From NCBI GenBank assembly GCA_022749755.1, contig CM040452.1, positions 8,884,350 through 8,948,349 on the forward strand: 64,000 nt of DNA. The letters are read 5' to 3'. This DNA comes from Azadirachta indica (taxonomy: Eukaryota; Streptophyta; Magnoliopsida; Sapindales; Meliaceae). Below are positions 62,096 to 64,000 of this stretch, piece by piece. Numbering within the stretch: the first letter of the stretch is position 1; the number at the start of each line of letters is the position of its first letter. A program made the translations under genes and the position numbers. The notes under the pieces were generated by a model. The model had not been told where the DNA came from and did no database searches. It was given only the letters and a program-made list of their open reading frames with translations.

Positions 62096-63043
62096 AAAGA
62101 TAATAAAATATTAAAAAAATATAAAAAATAATCGGTAGTATCTCAAAAATTAGAAAAAAAAAAAGATATACTCCTAATCTACTTTCACATAAAATAATCT
62201 ACCTGTACTCTAATATTATAAATTTTGCTTACATGATTACTGGCGTAAAATGAGAAATTATTTCTTTTCATTGGCAAAAGAAACTTAGATCAATTAATGA
62301 TCTCATTTAGAAATCTTTCTTCTCGATTATTATAATGATAAAAATTAGGGTCAAAGCGTGTAATAACATTTCAAGGAGTGAATCTTAATACCATTTTTTT
62401 AACATGGAAAAGAGAAGAAGATCAAAGAATACTTTAAAACATGTTGCCGCCCACTTCAATACCATTCTTTATTATATGAAAGATGGGATGCGATCATGTT
62501 TCACATGCATGAAGATTGGAGTGCAGATCAATCCTTGATGATAAATGATTTTGGATCTACCGTATACTAAAATGGGTCCACCCCCAATTCTCATCTACAC
62601 ATCAATGCATCTCCTCATTTCTCAATCAGCCATTGTTTATTCTTCTAAATTTCAGTTAGTGTCTTCTTCATTTCCTCTATATGTTAGGGTTTCCCACCAT
62701 CAATCATGGCTGTGCTGTTAGTCCCACCCTTTTAATTCAATATAAACTTTAATTGAACTACCCATTGTTAAATTCCCATCTCTTGAGCAAACCCCACGTC
62801 CTAAAATCACTCTCATCTGTAACTCTTACTTCACCCTCACATAGCACTGACGTTTCTCTTTTGATGATTTGTTAATCTGTTTGATTGTTTATCTGTTATT
62901 TCGGTATTCCATTTGCGTGGATGCCTAAGATTTTTGGAGCTGAAGATGGATCTAGTGTTAATCCTTTCGAGATCTGTGCAGCAATCTATTTTCGTCCTGC
63001 TTTAGCAATACCCATTAACAGTTTTCTTGATTCTTTTGCCCAA
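62096..63043. other. promoter and leader region of the sialyltransferase-like gene
   Basis: GC content rises after about 62400. A TATA-like AATATAAAC lies near 62739-62747. A three-codon upstream ORF (ATGATTTGTTAA) at 62864-62875 would be in the leader. An in-frame ATG at 62921 precedes the preferred start at 63044, and an in-frame stop at 62882-62884 closes the frame upstream. Confidence 0.4.
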
Positions 63044-64000
63044 ATGAAAAGACCCCTGCGTCCCCTCTTCAGTATTCTGGTTTTCACTGTCTTGGCTGTT
63101 ACATTAAGCTTGAGGATTGTTGTCCATGGCGGCTACTTCAGCTCAGTTGAGCTTGAAAGCAAGGTTGTAGTCCGAGAACAGTTGCCTGTATTCAACTCTA
63201 CATTGTTAAAGTATGCCGCTATTGATGTAGGCGAGGAGAAAGATAAGCAAGAAATTGAAAGACTATTAGAGGGCAACTTTGATGGTCCAGGAAGATACCG
63301 TACATTCGCTTCATGGAGAAAATTTCATCATGACGTCCGATCAAAGTCTTCTTCTTCATCTTCAGGTATCCCGTTATCACTCCGGTCCCCAATGTTTTAT
63401 CGCTATTGGCTTGATTTTAGAAGGAATTTAAATGATTGGGCTAGGAAGAAAAGGTTTCAAGCTGATATAATGAATGATTTGGTTAGATTAGTTAAGCATG
63501 TTATTGATAGCCAGTATGGATTAAACGGTTTGGATAGGAAATATGAGTCTTGTGCTGTTGTGGGAAATAGTGGCATTTTGTTGAACAGTAATTATGGGGA
63601 GTTGATTGATAGTCATGAGGTGGTTATAAGATTGAACAATGCCAGGATTGAGAGGTTTGAGAAACATGTTGGCTCCAAAACTAGTTTGTCATTTGTAAAT
63701 AGTAATATTTTGCATCTTTGTGCTAGGAGAGAAGGGTGTTTTTGCCACCCATATGGAGGGAATGTTCCGGTGATTATGTATATTTGTCAGCCTATGCATT
63801 TCTTGGATTATACAAGATGCAATGGTTCTCACAAAGCGCCTTTGATTGTCACAGACCCAAGATTTGATATGTTGTGTGCTAGGATTGTGAAGTATTACTC
63901 GTTGAAACTGTTTGTGGATGAGAAAGGGAAGTCGTTGGAGGAATGGGGATCTTCCCATGAGGGTTCTTTGTTCCATTACTCCTCTGGTATGCAAGCAGTA
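63044..64000 (+). CDS. sialyltransferase-like protein (GT29), 5' part, cut by window end
   Basis: Open from 63044 to the window edge (319 codons). The chosen start gives a type II membrane layout: a short basic tail (MKRPLRP), then one hydrophobic anchor ([16 protein letters not shown]), then lumenal sequence. Sialylmotif L is seen as [16 protein letters not shown] followed by [16 protein letters not shown]. The window ends at HYSSGMQAV, the start of sialylmotif S (usually SSG). Plants lack sialic acid as usually understood; related Arabidopsis proteins (SIA1/MGP2, SIA2) are Golgi proteins needed for pollen tube growth and thought to transfer a related sugar such as Kdo to pectin. An alternative start at 62921 would add 41 residues. 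No intron is seen in this part. Confidence 0.9.
   Translation, partial: MKRPLRPLFSILVFTVLAVTLSLRIVVHGGYFSSVELESKVVVREQLPVFNSTLLKYAAIDVGEEKDKQEIERLLEGNFDGPGRYRTFASWRKFHHDVRSKSSSSSSGIPLSLRSPMFYRYWLDFRRNLNDWARKKRFQADIMNDLVRLVKHVIDSQYGLNGLDRKYESCAVVGNSGILLNSNYGELIDSHEVVIRLNNARIERFEKHVGSKTSLSFVNSNILHLCARREGCFCHPYGGNVPVIMYICQPMHFLDYTRCNGSHKAPLIVTDPRFDMLCARIVKYYSLKLFVDEKGKSLEEWGSSHEGSLFHYSSGMQAV

Overview
The window is nuclear DNA from a dicotyledonous flowering plant. It has very AT-rich spacers, GT-AG introns, plant-only gene families (DYW-class PPR, secreted subtilase, A20/AN1 stress-associated protein, sialyltransferase-like Golgi protein) and plant-type Mutator-like (MULE) and PIF/Harbinger transposons. 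The species is not fixed by the sequence; a rosid tree such as Citrus would fit, but that is a guess. No bacterial, organellar or viral block was seen.

Host genes: (1) 11810-14398 (+), a single-exon DYW-class PPR protein, the likely orthologue of Arabidopsis At2g27610. (2) 15501-19947 (-), an 11-exon secreted subtilisin-like protease, convergent with the PPR gene. (3) 22275-26264 (-), an 8-exon VPS4/SKD1 AAA ATPase of the ESCRT pathway. (4) 37510-41497 (+), a 5-exon class I SAM-dependent methyltransferase. (5) 44328-44834 (+), an A20/AN1 stress-associated protein with a likely 5'UTR intron. (6) 63044 (or 62921) to beyond 64000 (+), a sialyltransferase-like protein (GT29), cut by the window edge. 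In the three fully spliced multi-exon genes every exon junction keeps frame, giving proteins of 764, 435 and 402 residues. The six genes act in unrelated processes (organelle RNA editing, apoplastic proteolysis, endosomal sorting, methylation, stress response, Golgi glycosylation), so this is ordinary gene-by-gene plant synteny, not a cluster.

Transposons fill most of the rest. A decayed MULE (1187-5287, transposase on -) sits inside a second element whose TIRs lie at about 1040 and 6158. A decayed PIF/Harbinger pair (transposase plus MYB-like ORF1) occupies 7010-9492. A 5.8-kb MULE (26747-32580, 9-bp TSD with one mismatch) carries a transposase pseudogene, a 77-bp tandem array and a convergent GRF-type zinc-finger ORF. 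An 8.1-kb MULE (45930-53996, 9-bp TSD with one mismatch) carries a transposase pseudogene convergent with a DUF1985/Ulp1-type cysteine-protease pseudogene. A 0.93-kb non-autonomous MULE (54068-54999) has a perfect 9-bp TSD. Smaller pieces include a fold-back element upstream of the PPR gene, a Harbinger-like MITE, tRNA-like (SINE-type) fragments, local tandem duplications and microsatellites.

The most unusual structure is in the 8.1-kb MULE. Three clusters of hairpins built on one short palindrome (core CTCGAGAGTGCACTCTCGAG) lie upstream of the protease gene, between the two convergent 3' ends, and upstream of the transposase gene. At least the second and third clusters are also inverted repeats as wholes. 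I know of no named feature that explains this.
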